DNA of 8,094 nt from Clostridiales bacterium. Lineage in GTDB: Bacteria > Bacillota > Clostridia > Christensenellales > CAG-138. Positions 1 to 5,966 of this stretch are shown here, piece by piece; the first letter of the stretch is position 1; every line of letters begins with the position of its first letter. Under the pieces are notes generated by a model that was not told where the DNA came from, did no database searches, and worked only from the letters and a program-made list of their open reading frames with translations. The DNA lies in contig WRCT01000076.1 in NCBI GenBank assembly GCA_009783775.1, forward strand, positions 1-8,094, written 5' to 3'. A program made the position numbers and the translations under genes.

Positions 1-867
1 CAGCCCCTGTCGCAGCTGGCGCAGTCCATGCAGCAGCTCCAGCGCACGGCCGCCGCAGGCGAGCGCGTCTTTGACTTTTTGGGCGAGCAAGAGCTGTCCG
101 ACGAGAGTCAAAAACACCAAAGGCTGGAGAACATCAAGGGCGACGTGACCTTCCAAAACGTGCACTTCGGCTACGAGAAGAATAAGACCATCATCAACGA
201 CTTCTCGGCGAACGTAAAGGCCGGCCAAAAGATCGCGATCGTCGGTCCGACCGGCGCGGGCAAGACCACAATGGTCAATCTGCTTATGCGGTTTTATGAA
301 TTGGAAAGCGGTCAGATTTGTATCGACGGCACGCCGATCGATCAAGTGACGCGGGAAAATGTGCACGACCAGTTCTGCATGGTCCTGCAGGACACCTGGC
401 TCTTCGAGGGCACGATCCGCGAAAACATCATCTACAGCAAGCAGGGCGTCACCGACGCGCAAGTCATCGCCGCCTGCAAGGCCGTCGGTCTGCACCATTT
501 TATCCGCACCCTGCCGCTGGGCTATGATACCCTGCTCAACGACAAGGCGAACCTGTCCGCCGGCCAAAAACAGCTGCTCACCATCGCCCGCGCGATGATC
601 CAAAACGCACCGCTGCTGATCCTGGACGAGGCGACCAGCTCGGTCGATACCCGCACCGAGCGGCTCGCGCAGGCGGCGATGGACAAACTGACAAAAGGCC
701 GCACCTCGTTTGTGATCGCGCACCGGCTCTCGACCATCAAAAACGCCGACACGATCCTGGTCATGCGTGACGGTGATATTGTCGAAAGCGGCTCCCACAC
801 CGCCCTCCTGGCCCAAAACGGTTTCTACGCCGAGCTCTACAACAGTCAGTTTGAGCAAGCGGGATAG
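1..867 (+). CDS. ABC exporter half-transporter, 3' part (ATP-binding domain complete)
   Basis: This is the C-terminal part of a fused membrane/ATPase ABC exporter subunit. The frame is open from base 1, so the gene starts outside the window and 288 residues are visible. The first ~30 residues (QPLSQLAQSMQQLQRTAAAGERVF) are the typical linker after the last transmembrane helix. The nucleotide-binding domain follows in canonical order: Walker A GPTGAGKTT (residues 82-90), Q-loop Q130 in VLQDTWLFEGTIREN, signature LSAGQ (185-189, alanine at the third position instead of glycine), Walker B LLILDE (D209, E210), D-loop SSVD, and H-loop H241 in IAHRLST. It would hydrolyse ATP at the cytoplasmic face to drive export; the substrate cannot be read from this part. 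Clostridial exporters of this type often occur as tandem heterodimer genes, so a partner may lie upstream. It ends with TAG just before a repeat element. Confidence 0.95.
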   Translation, partial: QPLSQLAQSMQQLQRTAAAGERVFDFLGEQELSDESQKHQRLENIKGDVTFQNVHFGYEKNKTIINDFSANVKAGQKIAIVGPTGAGKTTMVNLLMRFYELESGQICIDGTPIDQVTRENVHDQFCMVLQDTWLFEGTIRENIIYSKQGVTDAQVIAACKAVGLHHFIRTLPLGYDTLLNDKANLSAGQKQLLTIARAMIQNAPLLILDEATSSVDTRTERLAQAAMDKLTKGRTSFVIAHRLSTIKNADTILVMRDGDIVESGSHTALLAQNGFYAELYNSQFEQAG

Positions 868-870
868 GGG

Positions 871-1006
871 AAACTACAATGTACAAACTACAAACTACAA
901 TTAAGGAAAAGAAGCCTTGCGGCTTCTTCTCTGAATAATGAGTTGGGATATCCCATCAAATGTGCCGCCGAGAGCGGCACTCCTCAATTGTAGTTTGTAC
1001 ATTTTA
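871..1006. repeat. MITE/REP-like intergenic element with terminal inverted repeats
   Basis: The whole gap between the ABC gene and the NlpC/P60 gene is one structured element. ATGTACAAACTACAA at 879-893 is perfectly inverted at 988-1002. A second register, 889-902 against 986-999, also pairs because ACTACAA is repeated at 873, 887 and 894. Between the arms lie three further palindromes: AAGAAGCC/GGCTTCTT (909-928), the perfect 12-mer TGGGATATCCCA (944-955), and GTGCCGC/GCGGCAC with a 5-base loop (962-980). There is no ORF inside. The right arm ends a few bases short of the TAA of the minus-strand gene. The size and the inverted termini suggest a non-autonomous mobile element; no target duplication is obvious. 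Confidence 0.6.
901..928 (-). terminator. Rho-independent terminator (best on minus strand, possibly bidirectional)
   Basis: There is a perfect 8-bp stem AAGAAGCC/GGCTTCTT (909-916 with 921-928). Read on the minus strand it has a GCAA (GNRA-type) loop and is followed by TTCCTTAATT, a fair T-rich tract. It lies about 80 bases past the stop of the dockerin/NlpC gene at 1008. On the plus strand the same hairpin is about 40 bases past the ABC stop but is followed only by CTCTGAA, so termination there would be weaker. Confidence 0.6.
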
Positions 1007-1007
1007 A

Positions 1008-2081
1008 TTATCCCAGCGGCGCGACCCAGTAGGCGAGGGTATAACTCCCGCTGCTGCCCCAATTGGGCCGGATCACCACGCCGCCCGCGCCCGAGGCGGA
1101 CTCGAGCAAAAAGTCCATGCCGTTGATTCGTCCCAGATAAAACCCGATATGATTGCTCACGCCGTTTTTGTCCACCCAAAAGAGCAGACTGCCCGGCGGA
1201 ACCATGGACAGATCAAACTGTCCGGTGAAGGGGTTGGGGGAGAGCGGGTTGGCCAGGCCGGCGTTTTTATAGTAGTTCAGCTGGTCCCTGCTCGCGCCGG
1301 TTTTTACATTGGGAAAACCAGCGTCCTTAAAGGCAGTCATGGTAAACTTGCTGCAGTCGTACTCGCTGTATGTCTTGCCCAACAGCTCCATGCCGGTCAG
1401 CATGACCCTGTGGCAGCCATTGTTCGGGTCAAGCGACATGACATAATCAAAGACGGGGTTGGTCCAAAAATCGGGATCCACAATGCGCAGGTTGCTATAA
1501 ATCTTGTAATACAGTGGGTGGGCGCGCTTGTCCGTCAGCGTGAGCGTGAAGAAAATCTCCCAACGGCTGAGCGGGTCGAGAACCTTCACGGTCGCGAAAC
1601 CCGCCCAAAGCGCGGTGAGGACGCAGCTGTCGCCCGTCTGCGTTAAGGACAGAATGGCAGGGTTGCTGCAGACAAATTCCAGCTTGGGCGGCGCCGCGCC
1701 GTCCAGATCATATGCGACCGTCAGGGTCAGCTGCTCCCCGACTTCCAGCGTGGTTTTATTGAGGGGGGCTGCCCAACGCAGGTTGGAGATCATGGGCGGG
1801 ACCGTGATCTCGCCATCCAGGTGCGCAAGCTCCACCAGCGCGCGCAGAATAAACGCGGCGTCCGCGCTGTCCACCTTGCCGTCGCCGTTCGCGTCGGCGG
1901 CATACCAATTCGCGCCGACCAGCGGCGTCAGCTGCACCAAATAGCGCAAAACCAGCGCGGCGTCGGCGGCGTTCACTCTGCCGTTGCCATCCGCGTCGCC
2001 CAGCAATCTGGTCTCCTCAGCCAAACTGACAGAGGGAAACACCATCACCAAACATATTAAAATAACAATAAATCGTTTCAT
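1008..2081 (-). CDS. Secreted dockerin - NlpC/P60-like peptidase protein
   Basis: This 357-residue protein is predicted to be secreted. Residues 1-21 are a signal peptide (MKRF, hydrophobic core, cleavage after SLA). Residues 28-51 and 61-86 are two Ca-binding type I dockerin repeats (GDADGNGRVNAADAALVLRYL and ADANGDGKVDSADAAFILRAL). Residues ~100-182 look like an Ig/BIG-type beta domain. Residues ~225-357 resemble an NlpC/P60 cysteine peptidase: Cys243 in YDCSKF, a PPGSLLFW strand, and His311 in SNHIGFYLG. Family knowledge suggests cleavage of peptidoglycan stem peptides or a related amide, and the dockerin suggests docking on a cohesin scaffold. The dockerin is N-terminal, whereas in cellulosomal enzymes it is usually C-terminal. 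The ATG at 2081 was chosen because it begins the signal peptide and overlaps the psuG stop as ATGA, with AGAAGG one base upstream. An upstream TTG (2114) would add an implausible PDSRFQ leader. Confidence 0.85.
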   Translation of the reverse strand: MKRFIVILICLVMVFPSVSLAEETRLLGDADGNGRVNAADAALVLRYLVQLTPLVGANWYAADANGDGKVDSADAAFILRALVELAHLDGEITVPPMISNLRWAAPLNKTTLEVGEQLTLTVAYDLDGAAPPKLEFVCSNPAILSLTQTGDSCVLTALWAGFATVKVLDPLSRWEIFFTLTLTDKRAHPLYYKIYSNLRIVDPDFWTNPVFDYVMSLDPNNGCHRVMLTGMELLGKTYSEYDCSKFTMTAFKDAGFPNVKTGASRDQLNYYKNAGLANPLSPNPFTGQFDLSMVPPGSLLFWVDKNGVSNHIGFYLGRINGMDFLLESASGAGGVVIRPNWGSSGSYTLAYWVAPLG

Positions 2082-3007
2082 ACCTTCTGGAATCTGGAAT
2101 CTGGAATCTGGCAACTGATCTGCGCCGCCAGGCGCACATTGTTGTATACCAGCTCAATATTCGACGCCAAGCTCTTGCCGCCGGTTAAGTCCTTGATCTT
2201 GGCCAGCAGGAAGGGCGTAACGGCCTTGCCGCTTATGCCGCTCTCCTCGGCCTCAATGAGCGCGTTTTCGATCGCCGCCGAGATCACCGCCTCATCCATC
2301 GACCAATCCGCGGGAATGGGATTGGCCACCAGCATACCGCCCTGATAGCCCAAAGCCTTGGCGGCGGCGATCGCGTCCGCGATCTCCTTTGGACTTTCCG
2401 CGCGCCATTGCAGCGGGAAGGGACTGGTCGCCGTGAAAAACGCGGGCAGCACGTTTGTGCGATAACCGATCACGGGCACGCCACGCGTTTCCAGATACTC
2501 CAGCGTCAGCCCCAGGTCCAAAATACTTTTCGCGCCCGCGCAGACCACACAGACGGGCGTGTTGGCCAGTTCCTCCAAATCGGCGGAGATGTCCATCGTA
2601 TGCTCCGCGCCCCTGTGCACGCCCCCGATTCCGCCCGTGGCAAAGACCGAAATTCCCGCCAGTTGCGCGATGATCATCGTCGCCGCCACTGTGGTCGCGC
2701 CGTCTAATCCTTGCGCCAAAAGCAGGGGAATGTCACGGCGGGAGGCCTTGATCACAGCAAGGCCGCTGCGGCCCAAACAGTCGATCTGTTTCTCCGTCAG
2801 CCCCGCGCAGAGCTTGCCGCCCAAAATGGCGCAGGTGGCGGGCACCGCCCCGTTCTCGCGCGCAATGCGCTGGCAGGCGAGCGCCGTCTCCACATTCTGC
2901 GGGTAGGGCATACCGTGGGAGATGATTGTGCTCTCCAAAGCGATCACAGGCCGTCCTTCGAAAAGCGCGGCCTCCACCTCGGGCGAGCATTGCAGATACT
3001 CGTTCAT
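2078..3007 (-). CDS. psuG: Pseudouridine-5'-phosphate glycosidase
   Basis: PsuG reversibly cleaves the C-C glycosidic bond of pseudouridine 5'-phosphate to uracil and ribose 5-phosphate in the cytosol, as part of pseudouridine salvage. The 309-residue product has the usual family length and diagnostic blocks: ALESTIISHGMPYPQN, GAVPATCAILGG, KASRRD, FATGGIGGVHRGAEHTMDISADL and CAGAKSILDLGLTLEYLET. E25, K87, D143, K160 and N283 fall at a constant offset of 6 from the active-site residues I recall for E. coli PsuG (K166 being the Schiff-base lysine), so it looks catalytically intact. The ATG at 3007 is one base after the upstream TAG stop, which suggests coupling; a TTG at 3019 is an alternative. 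The last ~11 residues (QIPDSRFQKV) come from a tandem repeat and are not family sequence. No psuK kinase is visible nearby. Confidence 0.95.
   Translation of the reverse strand: MNEYLQCSPEVEAALFEGRPVIALESTIISHGMPYPQNVETALACQRIARENGAVPATCAILGGKLCAGLTEKQIDCLGRSGLAVIKASRRDIPLLLAQGLDGATTVAATMIIAQLAGISVFATGGIGGVHRGAEHTMDISADLEELANTPVCVVCAGAKSILDLGLTLEYLETRGVPVIGYRTNVLPAFFTATSPFPLQWRAESPKEIADAIAAAKALGYQGGMLVANPIPADWSMDEAVISAAIENALIEAEESGISGKAVTPFLLAKIKDLTGGKSLASNIELVYNNVRLAAQISCQIPDSRFQKV
2086..2113. repeat. 7-bp tandem repeat (TCTGGAA) across a gene junction
   Basis: Three exact copies of TCTGGAA (2086-2092, 2093-2099, 2100-2106) are followed by TCTGGCA (2107-2113). The tract encodes the last residues of PsuG (QIPDSRFQK) and supplies the sequence just upstream of the dockerin gene start. 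Because 7 is not a multiple of 3, the tract reads as the same QIPDSRF heptad in all three minus-strand frames. Confidence 0.9.
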
Positions 3008-3008
3008 A

Positions 3009-3398
3009 CTATGATACAATCTTGGGCAGTTTGTCGACCAGCGGCAGGGACTTAAACTCCCCCTGCGCGGCGTTTACGATGCCGAGAATGGTAAAGACAA
3101 GCATAACGACACTGCACAGCCAGCCGAAAATGGGAACAATGCCGCAGATGATCCAGCCGAAAAACAGCCAAATGCCCTGGTTCGTGTGGAAACGGGCAAA
3201 GGGCGAATCCTTCGCGGCCAGCAGCGGCACAAGGAAAAGCAACCCCAAATAGGCGCAGACGGCATAGCCCTTATTGCGGGATATATCGTCTTGACCACTC
3301 ACAGGGGCGGACCGCTCGCCCTGGGCATTCGTGCCGCAAGCCGCGCAAAAACGCGCACCCTCTTCCATCTTCGCGCCGCATCTTGAACAAAAAGCCAT
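3009..3398 (-). CDS. Zinc-ribbon small membrane protein (DUF4870/Tic20-like)
   Basis: This 129-residue protein starts with a zinc ribbon: Cys4-x2-Cys7 and Cys18-x2-Cys21 in FCSRCGAK and FCAACG. A polar linker follows, then a hydrophobic membrane domain with segments near 46-62, 76-93 and 94-110, carrying FARFHTNQGIWLFFGWII. That pattern resembles the DUF4870/Tic20-like small membrane family, where an 'arFHtnQ' stretch precedes helices. The biochemical role is unknown. The start ATG at 3398 is supported by a strong GGGAGG six bases upstream; an earlier in-frame start at 3437 would lie inside the promoter. It is the first gene of the minus-strand operon and ends one base before psuG. Confidence 0.85.
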   Translation of the reverse strand: MAFCSRCGAKMEEGARFCAACGTNAQGERSAPVSGQDDISRNKGYAVCAYLGLLFLVPLLAAKDSPFARFHTNQGIWLFFGWIICGIVPIFGWLCSVVMLVFTILGIVNAAQGEFKSLPLVDKLPKIVS

Positions 3399-3403
3399 CT
3401 TGC

Positions 3404-3409
3404 ACCTCC
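3404..3409 (-). promoter_or_regulatory. Ribosome binding site of the zinc-ribbon gene
   Basis: On the minus strand GGGAGG precedes the ATG (3396-3398) by TGCAAG. This near-consensus Shine-Dalgarno fixes the start at 3398 rather than the upstream in-frame codon at 3437. Confidence 0.8.
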
Positions 3410-3426
3410 CAAAAACTCGATATCTT

Positions 3427-3454
3427 ATTATACACAAAAAAGAGGATTATGCAA
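3427..3454 (-). promoter_or_regulatory. Sigma-A-type promoter for the zinc-ribbon/psuG/dockerin operon
   Basis: On the minus strand a perfect -10 TATAAT (3432-3427) lies 16 bases downstream of TTGCAT (3454-3449), a partial -35. Transcription would start near 3420, about 20 bases before the start codon and just ahead of the strong Shine-Dalgarno. Confidence 0.65.
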
Positions 3455-3466
3455 CCCTTCCATTTC

Positions 3467-3487
3467 ATCAGCCCCTTTCGGGCTGAT
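3467..3487. promoter_or_regulatory. 8-bp inverted repeat between divergent promoters
   Basis: ATCAGCCC (3467-3474) pairs perfectly with GGGCTGAT (3480-3487) around the loop CTTTC. It sits upstream of both promoters, so it cannot terminate either flanking gene. It could be an operator for a dimeric regulator or a relic of a transcript end; the sequence does not decide. Confidence 0.45.
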
Positions 3488-3520
3488 TATGCCTCACTCC
3501 CCCCCTTCTCTCTATATCTG

Positions 3521-3529
3521 TGCTATAAT
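3521..3529 (+). promoter_or_regulatory. Extended -10 promoter directly abutting the hydrolase start
   Basis: TGCTATAAT is a perfect -10 hexamer with the TGn extension. No good -35 is visible 17 bases upstream (a C-rich run). The ATG of the hydrolase begins only 6 bases after the hexamer, about where transcription should start, so the mRNA may be leaderless. Confidence 0.55.
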
Positions 3530-3535
3530 TGAAAC

Positions 3536-4342
3536 ATGGCACAAGAAGCTATTGTTTGTGAGCGTGAGGGCGCGGAGAGCATTGTGGTTTTCATCCACGG
3601 TTTTATGGGCGGGCCGGGGCAGTTTGCCGATTGGCTGGAGGCGGTCTATGCGGCGGGGTATTCGGTCGCCGCACTGCTGCTGCCGGGGCATGGCGGGTCC
3701 GCGCCGGAATTTGCGCGGGCAAGCCGCGCGGATTGGCTGGCGTGCGTGCAGGCGGAAGTTGACCGATGGGCCGCAAAGTACGAGAAGGTTTATTTGGTCG
3801 GGCATTCGATGGGCGGGCTGTTGGCGTTGCTGGCTTCGACATGGACCGTACCGGAGATTGCAGGTCAAGCCCGCAATGACATGGAAAAAGAAACTGCCAA
3901 TAACGCGGTGGCAGGGGTGGTTGCCATTGCCGCGCCGCTGAAGATTCGGCTCGCGCTGCTGCGAAAGTTGCGATTGCTGCTGTATCCGAAAGGCCACCCG
4001 ATCGCCACTGCCTATCGGCAGGGGAACAGCATCACACGCTTGGGACCGTTTGCGTTGATCCGGCCTTTTCGGGAGCTCATGCGACTGATGAAACAAACAA
4101 AGGAAAGCCTGCCGCAGGTAGAGGCGCCTGTGTTTTTGGCACATTCAAAATATGATGAAACCACAAACAGTAAGAGCGCAGAATTGCTTTGCGAGGGGTT
4201 GACAAACGCGCCTTGCGAAACGCTGACGTTGGGCAAGTCCTGGCACGCCTGGTATGAGACGGGTGAAAGCGCGCTGATCACAGAAAGACTGTTGGCGTTT
4301 ATAAAAAACGCCCCGTCGCAGCATTTTCACGCTGATCCCTAA
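3536..4342 (+). CDS. Alpha/beta hydrolase (carboxylesterase/monoacylglycerol lipase-like)
   Basis: This 268-residue cytosolic serine hydrolase has the alpha/beta-hydrolase motifs in order. They are the oxyanion strand VVFIHGFMGG (18-26), LLLPGHGGS (47-55), nucleophile elbow GHSMGG with Ser91, acid Asp207 in LAHSKYDE, and His237 in GKSWHAW. The small size and HGFxG/PGHGxS pattern resemble Est30-type carboxylesterases and monoglyceride lipases; the substrate is unknown. Residues ~104-118 (PEIAGQARNDMEK region) are encoded by a palindromic repeat and fall just after the nucleophile helix, where relatives go quickly to the VAGVVAIAAP strand. The insertion keeps the frame. No Shine-Dalgarno precedes the ATG, and the -10 box is immediately upstream. 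The stop overlaps the convergent DUF975 stop. Confidence 0.88.
   Translation: MAQEAIVCEREGAESIVVFIHGFMGGPGQFADWLEAVYAAGYSVAALLLPGHGGSAPEFARASRADWLACVQAEVDRWAAKYEKVYLVGHSMGGLLALLASTWTVPEIAGQARNDMEKETANNAVAGVVAIAAPLKIRLALLRKLRLLLYPKGHPIATAYRQGNSITRLGPFALIRPFRELMRLMKQTKESLPQVEAPVFLAHSKYDETTNSKSAELLCEGLTNAPCETLTLGKSWHAWYETGESALITERLLAFIKNAPSQHFHADP
3851..3886. repeat. Palindromic repeat inserted in frame in the hydrolase gene
   Basis: ATTGCAGG (3857-3864) and CCCGCAAT (3870-3877) form a hairpin with one mismatch and a TCAAG loop. The translated string (IAGQARND) and its reverse-strand reading (IAGLTCNL) match a kind of dispersed palindromic repeat I recognise from many bacterial genomes, but I cannot search for copies here. 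Outer boundaries are approximate. Confidence 0.6.
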
Positions 4343-4845
4343 ACCCCCGGCAGTTCCTCTGCACCGGCGAGGCCGTTTACCAACGACCGCGCGCGCACAT
4401 GGGCATAGAGCTCAGCATTTGTGGCGGCGATATAGGGAGACAGGAAGAATATGCCGATACAGCAGGCAAGCAAACCCAAAACAATCCAGCCGAAAAAGGA
4501 CCACCCCAGCACGAAGATCTCACCCTTTTCCCCGTCCGTCATGCGCTTTGTCAATTCAAAGACGCGCTTGGTCTCCAAATCCGGATTCTCCGCCAGAAGG
4601 TAGGGGACATAATAATATTCATATGATTTTACGATGCCCGGGATAATAAACAGCAGCGACCACAGGAAAATCTTGAGGTCATAGAAAAACATCGTTTTCA
4701 TCACCTTGCGGTATCTGCCCTCCCGAAACGCCCAGAAGAGATTGCCAAAATCCTTCTTGTCGCCGCGCGTCTCCAATAGAACACGGCAGTAGCCCACCTG
4801 AAACGGGGTGGTATTATTGCCAGAGCAGGTATTAGTAACGAGATT
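4339..4845 (-). pseudogene. DUF975 family membrane protein, 5'-truncated
   Basis: The frame encodes the C-terminal part of a DUF975 integral membrane protein. Recognisable landmarks in order are PFQVGYCRVLLETR, LFWAFREGRYRKVMKTMF, FLWSLLFIIPGIVKSYEYYYVPYLLAENP, the helix before RMTDGEKGEIFVLGWSFFGWIVLG, and a last hydrophobic segment ending SPYIAATNAELYAHV. Family members normally carry another ~80 or more N-terminal residues with further helices; here these are missing. The frame closes at a stop (4846-4848) inside the neighbouring Rhs sequence, with no ATG. Only a GTG at 4797, without a Shine-Dalgarno, could start it. I treat it as a fragment created by rearrangement. Its TAG stop overlaps the hydrolase TAA. 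Confidence 0.8.
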
Positions 4846-5929
4846 TCAAGTAATAAAAACCCGTCTCATTATCCCATACATACGCCCTGTAACGGAACGG
4901 ATTATACTGCCCGATCGTGCCTGCCAAAGACCCGGTCACCGACAGCGGCTTGCCCCAAGCGTCGTATCTGTATTCCACCACGCGCACATTGCTGCTGTTC
5001 AGCAACCCGATTACATCGCCCTGCGCGTTGTACTCAAAGAAGTACCAGGCAGTCGGCGTACCGTTGACAAAGTAGTCCATGATCCACGGCTTGCCCGCCG
5101 CGTCGTAGGCGAAGGCCATGGTGATGTTTCCATTGCTGTAGCCGATCCCCTCCATCCGCTCCAACTGTCCGCCGCTGTAGTAGTACCGCCAGCCGGTATC
5201 GCCATCCCAATCTATTTTCTCTATGCGCAAACCGTTTTTGTCATAGGAATAGTATTGCCGGGCGACGGAAGTGTCTACATAATCAAGCTGATTCCCTTTC
5301 CAGACGGCATTCTGCGTCACGCCCGGGATCTTCGTCATATTCCCGTCCGCGTTATACGTAACCGTCGGCGAGGTGACGGTGCTTGTCAAGGTGCCGCTGC
5401 TATTATACGTCTTCGTGGCGATTCCCGTCAACTGGTCTTTCCATTGGCCGGTGGAGTAGGTATATTCCACGACCTTATTCGGCGAGGCGGTCGGCGGCAG
5501 CGTGCCCGTTTGCACAAGATAGCTCTGGATCGCCCCGGCGTCGGCGGAGTTGACCGTATGGCTGTAGTTCACGTCCGCGTTCTTCATGCCCTGATTCGTC
5601 AATGTGCCCAAACCGACGAGATAGTTGTTGATCGCGGTCACGTCCGCCATACTCACCACGCCGTCGCAGTTGGCGTCGCCTAATAGAGTTGGCGTCAAGT
5701 AACACCAGGCCGGACTGCCCGAAGGCGGCGCGGGGAAGGGGTTGCCCACCGGGCCGGTCGTATAGGCGTAGGTACTCTCTTTCGTGATATTGCCCGCCGT
5801 GTCGTAAGTGAACGCCTTGGTATAGCTGTTCACACTCGTGACCTTGTCCTGATAGTTCTCCCGCGTGAGCTGGTTGGCATTGTCGTAAGTATAGCTAATA
5901 AGGTGCGTAAAACGCTGGAAATCCCTATT
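4832..5929 (-). pseudogene. Rhs/YD-repeat core fragment with embedded dockerin, tip missing
   Basis: The frame is open from just after the repeat-borne TGA (5930-5932) to TAA at 4832 and gives 365 residues. YD repeats are clear: ISYTYDNANQLTRE, FTYDTAGNITKE, VTYNADGNMTKI, QYYSYDKNGLRIEKI, FAYDAAGKPW, FEYNAQGDVIGL, and VEYRYDAWGKPLSV. It then reaches GQYNPFRYRAYVWDNETGFYYLKSRY and stops. In complete Rhs proteins the next residues are YDP..GRF followed by the variable toxin tip, so the tip is absent. A dockerin replaces the connection between two repeats (residues 82-144). A GTG at 5833 could start translation, but there is no good start signal. It lies in the same frame as the fragment upstream. 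Rhs proteins form a shell around a toxin; this piece probably has no toxin of its own. Confidence 0.8.
5498..5686 (-). other. Type I dockerin module embedded in Rhs sequence
   Basis: Two F-hand-like Ca-binding repeats are present: LLGDANCDGVVSMADVTAINNYL and, after a TNQGMKN linker, ADVNYSHTVNSADAGAIQSYL. Both keep the D-x-N/D-x-D/S pattern with aspartate 11 residues on; the second is weaker (Tyr/Ser/His in the loop). Pro/Ser/Gly-rich linkers flank the module (GNPFPAPPSGSP before, PPTASP after). YD repeats resume at VVEYTYSTGQ. Confidence 0.8.
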
Positions 5930-5966
5930 TCAGGCGAGTGTCAGGAGAACCGTCCCCCTGACACCC
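5900..5966. repeat. REP-like repeat, copy B
   Basis: This 67-bp sequence is directly repeated at 6393-6458. It contains the hairpin TGTCAGG/CCTGACA (5939-5945 with 5957-5963) around GAGAACCGTCCC-type sequence. CCTGACAC is duplicated in tandem at 5957-5964 and 5965-5972. Read on the minus strand it encodes GVRGTVLLTLA then TGA, ending the upstream Rhs fragment. Confidence 0.8.

Noticed and set aside
1149..1646. 165-codon plus-strand open frame
   Set aside because: It is antisense to the dockerin/NlpC gene and has no recognisable domain or start signal.
2086..2113. Start of a CRISPR array
   Set aside because: The 7-bp units are directly adjacent with no spacers, so this is a simple tandem repeat.
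2115..2140. Dockerin gene starting at the upstream TTG (2114)
   Set aside because: It would add repeat-encoded residues before a textbook signal peptide; the ATG at 2081 overlaps the psuG stop and fits better.
3512..4144. 210-codon minus-strand open frame under the hydrolase
   Set aside because: It is a shadow of the alpha/beta hydrolase, whose motifs and triad are complete on the plus strand.
4808..5683. 291-codon plus-strand open frame
   Set aside because: It lies antisense to a clear Rhs/YD-repeat frame. Its translation is rich in Arg, Val and His, with no family signature and no ribosome binding site.
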